From contig DASRFD010000136.1 in NCBI GenBank assembly GCA_035651715.1, forward strand, positions 1 to 30,965: a stretch of DNA of 30,965 nucleotides, written 5' to 3'. This DNA is from Nevskia sp035651715. Lineage in GTDB: Bacteria; Pseudomonadota; Gammaproteobacteria; Nevskiales; Nevskiaceae. Every line of letters begins with the position of its first letter. Within the stretch, counting starts at the first letter, position 1. Of this stretch, positions 7,599-17,003 are shown piece after piece. The notes under the pieces were generated by a model. It saw only the letters and a program-made list of their open reading frames with translations. It had not been told where the DNA came from and searched no databases. Both the position numbers and the translations under genes were made by a program.

Positions 7599-7626
7599 AG
7601 GGCCGCCGCGAGGCGGCCCTTTTTTA
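7599..7626 (+). terminator. Rho-independent terminator after the porin gene
   Basis: The 9-bp stem AGGGCCGCC / GGCGGCCCT with a GCGA loop is followed by a run of T, 18 bp after the porin stop codon. Confidence 0.92.
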
Positions 7627-7685
7627 TTGCGCGGCGCTTCGCTACCGTGCTTCATCCGCACGACGCGAACCCGGCACTCACCCGC

Positions 7686-8423
7686 ATGAAGGCCCGCCTG
7701 CTGCTCCCGCTGCTGCTCCTGGCGCTGTCCGCGCCGGTGCGCGCCGACTGGTTCAGCGGCAACCTGGGCCTCGCCAGCGACTACCTGTTCCGCGGCCTGG
7801 ACCAGACCAACGGCCCGGCCGTGCAGGGCGGCCTGGACTACGTCCACCACAGCGGGCTTTACGCCGGCGGCTGGGCCAGCAACAACCGCAGCGCCGGCGG
7901 CGGCGAGTTCGATCTCTACGGCGGCTACACCCGGCCGCTGCACCTGTTCGGCCTGCTCAACGCCACGCTCGACGCCGGCGTCACCGGCTACGTCTACAGC
8001 GGCGAGCGCGGGCCGCCGCTCGGCGGCGGCAGCCAGGATTTCGCCGAAGTCTATGGCGGCCTCGCCGCCGGGCCGGTCGCATTCAAGGCCAGCTTCGCGC
8101 CGGACTACGCCGGCCGCGGGGCGCCGGGCTGGTACCTGCAGGGCCTGCTGCGCTATCCGCTGCCCTGGGACTTCAGGCTGCGCGCAAGCCTGGGCTATGG
8201 CCTCGGCGCCGGTGTGCAGCGCCAGACCGCGCCATTGAGCGCCGACGGGCGCGGCCATGCCTACCTGGACTATGCGCTGCGCCTGAGCCGCGGCCTGCCG
8301 TGGTGGGGGCTGGAGTCCTGGGCCGAGGTGGCGGGGACCGATCTGCACCTGGCGGACGGCGCGCAGGGCGGCGCCGGCCAGCCCAGGTTCCTGGCGGGGC
8401 TGCGCAAGGACTTCGACTGGTAG
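7686..8423 (+). CDS. TorF family putative porin (Gcw_chp type)
   Basis: The 245-residue frame from ATG 7686 starts with a signal peptide (MKARLLLPLLLLALSAPVRA, cleavage about 20/21); an upstream ATG at 7647 would bury this signal and lies almost inside the previous terminator. The mature protein begins DWFSGNLGLASDYLFRGLDQT, close to the start of the TorF/Gcw_chp outer-membrane family, which has the pattern '...SDY.FRG.SQT...'. It ends in FDW, the terminal aromatic typical of outer-membrane barrels. Genes of this family are often found near glnK-amt, as here, so a role in nitrogen uptake is plausible. The start has no strong ribosome site. Confidence 0.82.
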   Translation: MKARLLLPLLLLALSAPVRADWFSGNLGLASDYLFRGLDQTNGPAVQGGLDYVHHSGLYAGGWASNNRSAGGGEFDLYGGYTRPLHLFGLLNATLDAGVTGYVYSGERGPPLGGGSQDFAEVYGGLAAGPVAFKASFAPDYAGRGAPGWYLQGLLRYPLPWDFRLRASLGYGLGAGVQRQTAPLSADGRGHAYLDYALRLSRGLPWWGLESWAEVAGTDLHLADGAQGGAGQPRFLAGLRKDFDW

Positions 8424-8466
8424 CCCGGTAGATTCCGCTCGGGGAATGGCCGGCCTGCGGACCGGC

Positions 8467-9972
8467 CTAGGTTTGGCGGTCCAGCTGCCGGTAGCGCAGC
8501 GATTCGGCGATGTGCGCCGGGGTGAGCGCCGGCAGGCCGGCGAGGTCGGCGATGGTGCGCGCCACCTTGAGCACGCGGTGATACGCCCGCGCCGACAGCG
8601 ACAGGCGGCTCAGCGCCAGGGTCAGCAGCTGACGCGAGGCCTCGTCCAGGGCGCAGTCCCGCTCCAGCTCCTTCGGCTCCAGCGCCGCGTTGGCCTTGCC
8701 GGCGCGGGCCAGCTGCCGCTCGCGCGCCCGCATCACCCGCTCGCGCACCACGGCGCTGGCTTCGGCCTGCGGCGCCTGCTCCGCGGTGAGCTCGGCCGAG
8801 TCCAGGCGCGGCACGAACACCTGCAGGTCGATGCGGTCGAGCAGAGGACCGGAAATGCGGCCGCGGTAGCGCGCCACCTGGTCCGGGGTGCAGCGGCAGC
8901 GCCCGGCGCTGTCGCCGAGATAGCCGCAGGGGCAGGGGTTCATCGCCGCCACCAGCTGGAAGCGCGCCGGGAAGTCCACCTGCCGCGCCGCGCGCGACAC
9001 CGTGATCTGGCCGCTCTCCAGCGGCTCGCGCAGCACTTCCAGCACGCTGCGGTCGAACTCCGGCAGCTCGTCGAGGAACAGCACGCCGTGGTGCGCCAGG
9101 GTGATCTCGCCCGGCCGCGGCAGGGCGCCGCCGCCGACCAGGGCCACGCCCGAGGCGGTGTGGTGCGGCGCGCGATAGGGGCGCAGGCCCCAGTCCTGCG
9201 GATCGAAGCCGCCGTTGCCGACCGAGGCCACCGCCGCCACTTCCATCGCCTCGGCCTCGCTCAGCGGCGGCAGGATGCCGGGCAGGCGCACCGCCAGCAT
9301 GCTCTTGCCGGCGCCGGGCGGACCGCACAGCAGCAGCGAATGGCCGCCGGCGGCGGCGATCTCCAGGGCGCGCCTGGCCTGGAACTGCCCGCGCACCTCG
9401 GCCAGGTCGGGCACGGCGCGCTGGCCCATCACCGGCGGCCGGGGCGGCAGGCTGGGCAGGCCCGCGCCGTGCAAAACGGCGCAGAGCGCACCAAGTTGGT
9501 TCGCCGCCTTCAGTTCGCAGCCGCTGGCAAGCCGGGCTTCCTCGGCGTTTGCCTCCGGAACGAGCAGCTTGCGCCCCGTTTTGGAGCATTTGATCGCCGC
9601 CGGCAGCACGCCCCGCACCGGGCGGATCTCGCCGGTCAGCGACAGCTCGCCCAGCACCTCCAGCTCCGCCAGGGGCGCCAGCGGGATCTGGTCGGAGGCG
9701 GCGAGGATGCCCAGGGCGATGGGCAGGTCGAAGCGGGCGCCCTCCTTGGGCAGGTCGGCCGGGGCCAGGTTGACGGTGATGCGGCGGTTGGGGAACTGGT
9801 AGCCGCTGTTGAGGATGGCGGCGCGCACGCGGTCGCGCGACTCGCGCACCGCCGCCTCGGGCAGGCCGACGATGTTCAGCCCCGGCAGCCCCGGCGACAG
9901 GTCGACCTCGACCGTCACGGGATCGGCGACCAGGCCGTTCTGCGCGCGGCTGTGGACCGTGGCGAGGCCCAT
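8467..9972 (-). CDS. comM: ComM (YifB) Mg-chelatase-like AAA+ ATPase
   Basis: The 501-residue protein begins with the typical MGLATVHSRAQNG. The N-terminal ChlI-like domain (PGLPGLNIVGLPEAAVRESRDRV) is followed by Walker A GPPGAGKS (217-224), Walker B LFLDE (298-302), a Cys-rich CPCGYLG segment, and the C-terminal Mg-chelatase domain. Length is normal for the family. In Acinetobacter and Haemophilus ComM is a hexameric helicase that drives branch migration of invading DNA during natural transformation. It starts 7 bp after the ubiK stop, so the two genes are probably co-transcribed. No other competence gene is in the window. Confidence 0.96.
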   Translation of the reverse strand: MGLATVHSRAQNGLVADPVTVEVDLSPGLPGLNIVGLPEAAVRESRDRVRAAILNSGYQFPNRRITVNLAPADLPKEGARFDLPIALGILAASDQIPLAPLAELEVLGELSLTGEIRPVRGVLPAAIKCSKTGRKLLVPEANAEEARLASGCELKAANQLGALCAVLHGAGLPSLPPRPPVMGQRAVPDLAEVRGQFQARRALEIAAAGGHSLLLCGPPGAGKSMLAVRLPGILPPLSEAEAMEVAAVASVGNGGFDPQDWGLRPYRAPHHTASGVALVGGGALPRPGEITLAHHGVLFLDELPEFDRSVLEVLREPLESGQITVSRAARQVDFPARFQLVAAMNPCPCGYLGDSAGRCRCTPDQVARYRGRISGPLLDRIDLQVFVPRLDSAELTAEQAPQAEASAVVRERVMRARERQLARAGKANAALEPKELERDCALDEASRQLLTLALSRLSLSARAYHRVLKVARTIADLAGLPALTPAHIAESLRYRQLDRQT

Positions 9973-9979
9973 GAGGGCT

Positions 9980-10246
9980 TCAGCTCTCGCTCTCGACCTT
10001 GCCGGGCAGCTTCTTCTCCAGCGCCTTCAGGCGCTTCTCCAGCGCCGCCAGCCTGGCCTGGGTGCGGGACAGCAGCTCGGCCTGGGTATCGAAGCGCTCG
10101 CGGCTGACCAGCTCCAGGCGGTCGAGGTTGGCGCGCAGCACGGCGCGGAAGTTGTCCTCCAGCTCGGCGCGCAGGCCGCGCAGGCCCGGCGGCAGCACGC
10201 GCGACAGGCGCGCCGCCAGGTCTTCCAGTTGCTTGGGGTCCAGCAT
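9980..10246 (-). CDS. ubiK: UbiK (YqiC) ubiquinone biosynthesis accessory factor
   Basis: The 88-residue protein starts at ATG 10246 (MLDPKQLEDLAARL), with GGAGAG about 6 bp upstream; longer frames have no support. The BMFP/YqiC domain spans about 1-75 (LEDNFRAVLRANLDRLELVSRERFDTQ), ending in a long coiled coil (LLSRTQARLAALEKRLKALEKKL). UbiK binds UbiJ and lipids and is needed for efficient aerobic ubiquinone synthesis. The pairing with comM just downstream is common in gammaproteobacteria. Confidence 0.93.
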   Translation of the reverse strand: MLDPKQLEDLAARLSRVLPPGLRGLRAELEDNFRAVLRANLDRLELVSRERFDTQAELLSRTQARLAALEKRLKALEKKLPGKVESES

Positions 10247-10276
10247 GAATGGCTCTCCGTTTGGGCGGAGTCTAGC

Positions 10277-10296
10277 TGCCCCGCCGCAGCGGCGCA
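10277..10296. promoter_or_regulatory. Imperfect palindrome upstream of the glnK promoter, possible activator site
   Basis: TGCCCCGC-CGCA-GCGGCGCA has 7 of 8 arm positions paired and lies 55 bp upstream of the sigma-54 element, in the range used by NtrC-like activators. It keeps the outer TGC...GCA of NtrC sites, but spacing and inner bases deviate. The region is GC-rich and palindromes arise easily. Confidence 0.25.
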
Positions 10297-10351
10297 CGAT
10301 GGCCGCCGCGAATCCGCCGCAAGCCGCGCCGCAGGCTGCCGCGGAGGGCCC

Positions 10352-10367
10352 TGGCACGCTCCATGCT
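10352..10367 (+). promoter_or_regulatory. Sigma-54 (RpoN) promoter of glnK-amt
   Basis: TGGCACGCTCCATGCT matches the -24/-12 consensus with exact spacing. Transcription should start about 12 bp further on, near 10378, leaving a leader of about 80 nt before glnK. glnK-amtB operons are classic NtrC/RpoN targets. Confidence 0.8.
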
Positions 10368-10460
10368 TCAACCGCCTAGCTACGCCGTCGGGGGCTGATT
10401 TTTCGGGCGGCGGGGTTCACTGGGCAGTTCTACCGCTGCAGGAAAGAGGAGTTGCATTCC

Positions 10461-10799
10461 ATGAAATTGATCACAGCCATCATCAAGCCTTTCAAGCTTG
10501 ACGAGGTGCGTGAGGCACTGTCGGAGATCGGCGTCGCCGGCATCACCGTCACCGAGGTCAAGGGCTTCGGCCGCCAGAAAGGCCACACCGAGCTGTACCG
10601 GGGCGCCGAATACGTCGTCGACTTCCTGCCCAAGGTCAAGATCGAAGTCGCCGTCACCGACGACAAGCTCGATCCGGCCATCGAGGCCATCAGCAAGGCG
10701 GCACACACCGGCAAGATCGGCGACGGCAAGGTGTTCGTGCTGTCGCTGGACCAGGCCATCCGCATCCGTACCGGCGAAACCGGCAAAGACGCACTCTAA
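10461..10799 (+). CDS. glnK: P-II nitrogen regulatory protein GlnK
   Basis: The 112-residue P-II protein starts at ATG 10461 with AAAGAGGA upstream. The T-loop GFGRQKGHTELYRGAEY carries Y51, the uridylylation site, and the C-loop signature TGKIGDGKVFVLSLDQAIRIRTGE binds ATP/ADP and 2-oxoglutarate. When nitrogen is sufficient, unmodified GlnK docks on the ammonium channel and closes it. It is the first gene of an operon with amt (13-bp gap) and is driven by a sigma-54 promoter. Confidence 0.97.
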   Translation: MKLITAIIKPFKLDEVREALSEIGVAGITVTEVKGFGRQKGHTELYRGAEYVVDFLPKVKIEVAVTDDKLDPAIEAISKAAHTGKIGDGKVFVLSLDQAIRIRTGETGKDAL

Positions 10800-10812
10800 G
10801 GAGTCCATAACA

Positions 10813-12342
10813 ATGCTTTCCCTTTCCAACCTGGTTCGCGTCCTGCTGTTCGCGGTGTTCGCCGCGTTCGGCAGCATGGCCTGGGCCGACGAAGCCCCGG
10901 CCGCCGCGCCCGCCGCCGCCTCTTCCTCCGGCGGCGCTGCCGCCGCCGCTCCGGCCGCTCCGGCGGAGGCCGCTCCCGCTGCCGCTGCGCCGGCCGCCGA
11001 TGCCGCCGCCGCTCCCGCGCCGAAGTGCGGCGACAAGGGCTTCGAGTGCAACAAGGGCGACGTGGCGTGGATGATGACCTCCACCGCCTTCGTGCTGTTC
11101 ATGACCGTGCCGGGCCTGGCCCTGTTCTATATGGGCATGGTGCGCACCAAGAACGCGCTGTCGACCACCATGCAGAGCTTCTCGATCTTCTGCGTGGTCG
11201 CGGTGCTGTGGGTGATCTACGGCTACAGCGTGGCCTTCACCGCCGGCAACCCGTTCTTCGGTTCGTTCGACAAGCTGTTCATGGCCGGCGACGATCCCAC
11301 CACCGCGGTGGCCGCGACGTTCAGCAAGGGCATCTACCTGCCCGACTACGTCTACTGCATGTTCCAGCTGACCTTCGCCGCCATCACCGTGGCGCTGATC
11401 TCCGGCGGCTACGCCGAGCGCTTCAAGTTCAGCGCGATGATCATCTTCAGCATCCTGTGGTTCACCTTCGCCTACCTGCCGGTGGCGCACATGGTGTGGT
11501 ACTGGGATGGTCCGGACGCCTACACCGACCAGAAGGCGGCCGACCTGGCGGCGACGCACGCCGGCTTCATCTTCAACAAGGGCGCGCTGGACTTCGCCGG
11601 CGGCACCGTGGTGCACATCAACTCCGGCATCGCCGCCCTGGTCTGCGCCATCCTGCTGGGCAAGCGCAAGTCGGTCGGCGCCCCGCACAGCGTGACCATG
11701 ACCGCCATCGGCACCGGCATGCTGTGGATGGGCTGGTTCGGCTTCAACGCCGGCTCCGCCCTGGAAGCCACCGGCGCCGCCGGCCTGGCCTTCTTCAACA
11801 CCCTGTTCGGCACCGCCGTGGCCGGTTGCGCCTGGGCCCTGACCGAGTGGGTGCTGAAGGGCAAGCCCAGCCTGCTGGGCGTGTGCTCCGGCATCGTCGC
11901 CGGCCTGGTCGCCATCACCCCGGCCGCCGGCTACGTCGGCCCGCTGGGCGCCCTGGTCACCTGCGCCGTGGCCGGCGTGGTCTGCCTGATCGCCTCGACC
12001 AAGGTCAAGCACATGCTCGGCTACGACGACGCCCTCGACACCTTCGGCGTGCACTGCGTCGGCGGCATCATCGGCTCGCTCGGCACCGGCATCTTCGTCA
12101 ACCCGAAGTTCGGCGGCACCGGCGTCTACGACTACGTCGCCAACAAGGTGGCGGACTTCGATGCCGGCGCGCAGATCATCTCGCAGCTGTGGGACATCGG
12201 CATCACGCTGGTCTGGTCCGGCGGCGTGGCCCTGGTGGTCCTGCTGGCGCTGAAGTTCACCATCGGCATCCGCTCCAGCGACGCCGATCAGGAAGAAGGC
12301 CTGGACATCGCCGACCACGGCGAGAAGGCCTACAACTACTGA
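10813..12342 (+). CDS. amtB: Ammonium transporter (AmtB type)
   Basis: The 509-residue protein starts at ATG 10813, with AAGGAG overlapping the end of glnK. It has a cleavable signal (1-25, ending MAWA), then an unusually long Ala/Pro-rich periplasmic linker (about 26-70) before the channel domain. Conserved pore residues are visible: D260 and H268 (LDFAGGTVVHINSG) and H414 (FGVHCVGGIIG). Eleven membrane spans are expected. The C-terminal tail EEGLDIADHGEKAY is the segment that contacts GlnK. It conducts ammonium/ammonia through the inner membrane, controlled by the P-II proteins encoded on both sides. A strong terminator follows. Confidence 0.96.
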   Translation: MLSLSNLVRVLLFAVFAAFGSMAWADEAPAAAPAAASSSGGAAAAAPAAPAEAAPAAAAPAADAAAAPAPKCGDKGFECNKGDVAWMMTSTAFVLFMTVPGLALFYMGMVRTKNALSTTMQSFSIFCVVAVLWVIYGYSVAFTAGNPFFGSFDKLFMAGDDPTTAVAATFSKGIYLPDYVYCMFQLTFAAITVALISGGYAERFKFSAMIIFSILWFTFAYLPVAHMVWYWDGPDAYTDQKAADLAATHAGFIFNKGALDFAGGTVVHINSGIAALVCAILLGKRKSVGAPHSVTMTAIGTGMLWMGWFGFNAGSALEATGAAGLAFFNTLFGTAVAGCAWALTEWVLKGKPSLLGVCSGIVAGLVAITPAAGYVGPLGALVTCAVAGVVCLIASTKVKHMLGYDDALDTFGVHCVGGIIGSLGTGIFVNPKFGGTGVYDYVANKVADFDAGAQIISQLWDIGITLVWSGGVALVVLLALKFTIGIRSSDADQEEGLDIADHGEKAYNY

Positions 12343-12380
12343 TCGCCTGCGGCAATCTTTCCTAACAGGGGTTGTACCTG

Positions 12381-12411
12381 GGGCGGGCCGGCAACGGCCC
12401 GCCCTTTTTTT
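12381..12411 (+). terminator. Rho-independent terminator after amt
   Basis: A perfect 10-bp stem, GGGCGGGCCG / CGGCCCGCCC, with a GCAA tetraloop is followed by seven T. It separates glnK-amt from the second P-II gene. Confidence 0.95.
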
Positions 12412-12470
12412 GTGGGCTCGGCGGGCTTTCGCGGTGCTAAACTCGGCCAGAGCACTCCAAGGACCCGACC

Positions 12471-12809
12471 ATGAAAATGCTGATCGCCATCATCAAGCCG
12501 TTCCGCCTCGACGCGGTGCGCGAGGCGCTGGCCGAGGCCGGGGTGCAGGGCATGACGGTGACCGAGGTGCGCGGCTTCGGCCGCCAGAAGGGCCACACCG
12601 AGCTGTACCGCGGCGCCGAGTACACGGTGGACCTGCTGCCCAAGATCAAGATCGAGGTGGCCCTGGCGCCGGACATGGTGGACAAGGCGGTCGAGGCGAT
12701 CCAGAAGGCGGCGAAGACCGGCCAGATCGGCGACGGCAAGATCTTCGTCTACGACTTGAACCAGGCGGTGCGCATCCGCACCGGCGAGGCGGGCGTTGGC
12801 GCGGTCTGA
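12471..12809 (+). CDS. Second P-II nitrogen regulatory protein
   Basis: The 112-residue paralog of the glnK product starts at ATG 12471 with AAGGA upstream. The T-loop is conserved with Y51 (GFGRQKGHTELYRGAEY), and the nucleotide loop TGQIGDGKIFVYDLNQAVRIRTGE is intact. It differs from the first copy mainly in helix positions (DAVREALAEAGVQGM; LAPDMVDKAVEAI). Whether it should be called GlnB or GlnK cannot be settled by reading. It lies behind its own terminator boundary, so it has a separate promoter. A weak sigma-54-like element (GG at 12424, GC at 12436, correct spacing, little other consensus) is present. Confidence 0.94.
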   Translation: MKMLIAIIKPFRLDAVREALAEAGVQGMTVTEVRGFGRQKGHTELYRGAEYTVDLLPKIKIEVALAPDMVDKAVEAIQKAAKTGQIGDGKIFVYDLNQAVRIRTGEAGVGAV

Positions 12810-12864
12810 ACGGGCCGATAGTGCCCATGTATCGGCCAGGGACGGAATGACGACGGGGAGCGAT

Positions 12865-13323
12865 ATGCAGAAGATTTCATCGAGGACGGGCGCGTGGTTG
12901 CTGGGAGCGGCCCTGCTGCTGGGCAGCGCCGGCGCGCTGGCGCAGCAGCCGCCGCAGCTGTACCGCTGGGTCGACAAGGACGGCCACGTCCACTACGGCG
13001 ACTCGGCCCAGTCCCCCGGCGCCCGGCCGGTGAACCCCAAGCTGCTCAACAGCGGCGAGGACGACGCGGCGGGCGCCGACGAGCGCAAGGCGACGGCGGA
13101 AAAGCAGGCCGATTGCAAGCGCCGCGCCGATGAATACGTCCGCTACCGCGACGCGGCCGGCTTCACCGAAACCGACGCGCTCGGCAACAGCCGCAGCTAC
13201 ACCTCCGAGGAAATGGACAAGCTGCGCGCGCACAAGCGCCAGGACCTGATCGATCACTGCGGCGCCGCGGCATTGCCGCCCGATGCGCCGGCCGCCGCGG
13301 CACCCGCCGCGCCGCAGTCCTGA
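12865..13323 (+). CDS. Exported DUF4124 domain protein
   Basis: The start at ATG 12865 is favoured by GGGGAG 5 bp upstream and by the signal peptide it begins (MQKISSRTGAWLLGAALLLGSAGALA, cleavage before QQ); ATG 12847 is an alternative. The mature protein starts with a DUF4124 segment, LYRWVDKDGHVHYGDSAQSPGA, a small beta motif common in periplasmic proteins of gammaproteobacteria. A charged helical region with two Cys (QADCKRRADEYV and LIDHCG) and an Ala/Pro tail follow. Function unknown; the partner proteins are not apparent. Confidence 0.85.
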   Translation: MQKISSRTGAWLLGAALLLGSAGALAQQPPQLYRWVDKDGHVHYGDSAQSPGARPVNPKLLNSGEDDAAGADERKATAEKQADCKRRADEYVRYRDAAGFTETDALGNSRSYTSEEMDKLRAHKRQDLIDHCGAAALPPDAPAAAAPAAPQS

Positions 13324-13344
13324 GGCCGCGGGCCGGCCGCCGCT

Positions 13345-14199
13345 TCAGCCGGCCAGCGCCTGCTTGACGAAGTTCGGGGTGGCGAACGCCGCCCGGTGCG
13401 TTTCCGCGTTGTAGAACTTGGTGCCGAGCGCGGCGAGGGCCGCCTCGTCCAGCCGCTGCGCCAGCTCGCCGGCGGTTTTCTGCGCCACCGAGGCCGACCA
13501 CCAGCCGGACGGGTAGATCGGTTGCGGGAAGTGCAGCAGCCGGGTCTGGGCGAAGCCGGCCTCGCGCATGAAGCGGTGCATCTCGGCGATCAGTGAGAGA
13601 TGCAGCAGCGGCGACTCGGACTGCTGCACCAGCAGGCCGCCCGGGCGCAGCGCCTTGATGCAGTCCAGGTAGAACTTGCGGCCGAACAGCCCCTCCGCCG
13701 GCCCCACCGGGTCGGTGGAGTCGATGATGATCAGGTCCAGGCTCTCCGCCGGGGCTTGCTTCATCCAGGCGATGCCGTCGCCGAAGAACAGGGTGGCGCG
13801 CGGGTCGCCGTTGGCCACGCACAGCTCCGGGAAATACTGCTCCGCCAGGCGCGTCACGCGCTCGTCGATCTCCACCTGCACCGCACGCTTCACCTCGGGG
13901 TGCTTGAGCACCTCGCGCAGGGTGCCGCAGTCGCCGCCGCCCACCACCACCACGTCGTGCGGGGCGGGGTGCGAGTTGAGCGCCGGGTGCGACATCATCT
14001 CGTGATAGAGGAAGTTGTCGCGGGTCGAGACCATGGTGCAGCCGTCGATGGTCATCAGGTAGCCGAAAGTCTCGGTCTTGAAGATCTCGATCTTCTGGTA
14101 CGGCGTCTGCTCGGCGTGTACGCGCTCGCCCAGCTTGAGCGAAAATGCAGTCCCGGTCTGTTCGACGGGCTCGGTGAACCAGCTGTTATCGAGGGACAT
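13345..14199 (-). CDS. speE: Spermidine synthase (polyamine aminopropyltransferase)
   Basis: The 284-residue enzyme transfers the aminopropyl group of decarboxylated S-adenosylmethionine to putrescine, giving spermidine. Visible motifs are YQKIEIF near the N-terminus, the cofactor loop VVVVGGGDCGTLREVL (GGGDCG at 87-92, usually GGGDGG) and the catalytic-loop Asp D160 in IIIDSTDPVGPAEG. The start MSLDNSWFTEP is typical, with AGGAGC upstream. It is divergent from speA, with a 64-bp shared promoter region, and convergent with the DUF4124 gene. speD, needed for the aminopropyl donor, is not in the window. Confidence 0.96.
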   Translation of the reverse strand: MSLDNSWFTEPVEQTGTAFSLKLGERVHAEQTPYQKIEIFKTETFGYLMTIDGCTMVSTRDNFLYHEMMSHPALNSHPAPHDVVVVGGGDCGTLREVLKHPEVKRAVQVEIDERVTRLAEQYFPELCVANGDPRATLFFGDGIAWMKQAPAESLDLIIIDSTDPVGPAEGLFGRKFYLDCIKALRPGGLLVQQSESPLLHLSLIAEMHRFMREAGFAQTRLLHFPQPIYPSGWWSASVAQKTAGELAQRLDEAALAALGTKFYNAETHRAAFATPNFVKQALAG

Positions 14200-14263
14200 G
14201 GTCGGCTCCTGTAAGGCTCGAGGCGGTCACGAATCTGTATTGAGCCGCGCAGTATAAGGGTGA

Positions 14264-16174
<1,911 letters not shown>

Positions 16175-16187
16175 AACTTTTCCGCTG

Positions 16188-16218
16188 GTCATTCCCGCGC
16201 AGGCGGGAATCCAGTTGT
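16188..16218. repeat. 31-nt intergenic hairpin repeat, copy 1
   Basis: It contains the perfect stem ATTCCCGC / GCGGGAAT around GCAG and is identical over 31 nt to a second copy at 28691-28721. Both copies sit 11-13 bp after a stop codon (speA, lhr), where the hairpin can stabilise or end the transcript. Confidence 0.85.
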
Positions 16219-16223
16219 CATCC

Positions 16224-16290
16224 TGGGCGCAGCGAAGGGTTTGTGCCGTCACACGCCGGGCGCGCGCGGCCAGATCCTTCGCTACGCTCA
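16224..16290. repeat. REPIN-like inverted pair
   Basis: TGGGCGCAGCGAAGG (16224-16238) and CCTTCGCTACGCTCA (16276-16290) are inverted copies with 13 of 15 positions matching, separated by 37 nt. The half-site shares the core TGAGCGCAGCGAAG with the three REP copies between lhr and argH, so this is a member of the same repeat family in REPIN (paired) form. Confidence 0.65.
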
Positions 16291-16318
16291 GCATGGACAG
16301 TCACCGGAGGTCTCGCGA

Positions 16319-16819
16319 ATGATCGACTCCGTCTGGTGCGCCCTGATGGCGCGCTACAACCAGTGGATGAACCGCAAGCTGTACGCCGCCTGCGCCCAGC
16401 TCGGCCCGGCCGAATACAAGGAGGACCGCGGCGCCTTCTTCGGCTCGGCCCACGGCACGCTCAACCACCTGCTCTACGCCGACACCATCTGGATGCGCCG
16501 CTTCCAGGGCCGCCCGCTCGACGGCCTGTCCCCGCGCATGGAATTCCACCCCGAGCTGGAAGCGCTGCGCGAGATGCGCGACATCTTCGACCGGGAGATC
16601 ATCGGCTGGGCCGAAAGCCTCAGCGCCGGATGGCTGGCGGCGGACTTCAGCTACGCCCGCGTCGCCGGCGGCGACTACACCCTGCCGGCCTGGCAGCTGG
16701 TGACGCACATGTTCAATCACCAGACGCATCACCGCGGCCAGCTCACCACCCTGCTGAGCCAGTTCGGCATCGACCCCGGAGTGACCGACCTCGCGGCGAT
16801 GCCCGGACAGACCGCGTGA
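16319..16819 (+). CDS. DinB/YfiT-like metal-dependent protein
   Basis: The 166-residue protein starts at ATG 16319, with GGAGG 8 bp upstream; the longer frame would run through the repeats. It has the DinB four-helix layout with a likely metal triad H50 (GTLNHLLYAD), H134 and H138 (FNHQTHHRGQ). The family includes mycothiol- and bacillithiol-dependent transferases and many stress-associated proteins. The substrate here is unknown; gammaproteobacteria mostly use glutathione. It is preceded by repeats and probably has its own promoter. Confidence 0.88.
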   Translation: MIDSVWCALMARYNQWMNRKLYAACAQLGPAEYKEDRGAFFGSAHGTLNHLLYADTIWMRRFQGRPLDGLSPRMEFHPELEALREMRDIFDREIIGWAESLSAGWLAADFSYARVAGGDYTLPAWQLVTHMFNHQTHHRGQLTTLLSQFGIDPGVTDLAAMPGQTA

Positions 16820-16825
16820 TCGCCG

Positions 16826-16843
16826 TTCCGGCGAAAGCCGGAA
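16826..16843. repeat. Hairpin repeat with GAAA tetraloop after the DinB-family gene
   Basis: TTCCGGC-GAAA-GCCGGAA is a perfect 7-bp stem 6 bp after the stop codon. It resembles the ATTCCCGC/GCGGGAAT repeat in design (a hairpin with NTTCC...GGAAN ends) but differs in sequence. It lacks a T run, so it is a stabilising or weak termination hairpin. Confidence 0.6.
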
Positions 16844-17003
16844 TGCCGCGCGCCGCGGTCCGGCACGGCTCGCCGCGGAAGTCCGGGATTGGCCGGAACG
16901 CAGGCCGGACGCCGCGCTGCGGCCGTTCAGCCGGGGCGGAGACTGTGCAAAGATTCCCGCGAAGAGCGGTGCGAAACCGGCCGCGCCGCTGACGGGAACC
17001 GCC

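Noticed and set aside
8446..10107. A 553-codon plus-strand frame over comM
   Set aside because: Antisense of comM; no motifs.
12422..12438. Possible sigma-54 promoter before the second P-II gene
   Set aside because: GG and GC spacing is right but the rest of the consensus is absent; kept only as a remark in the gene entry.
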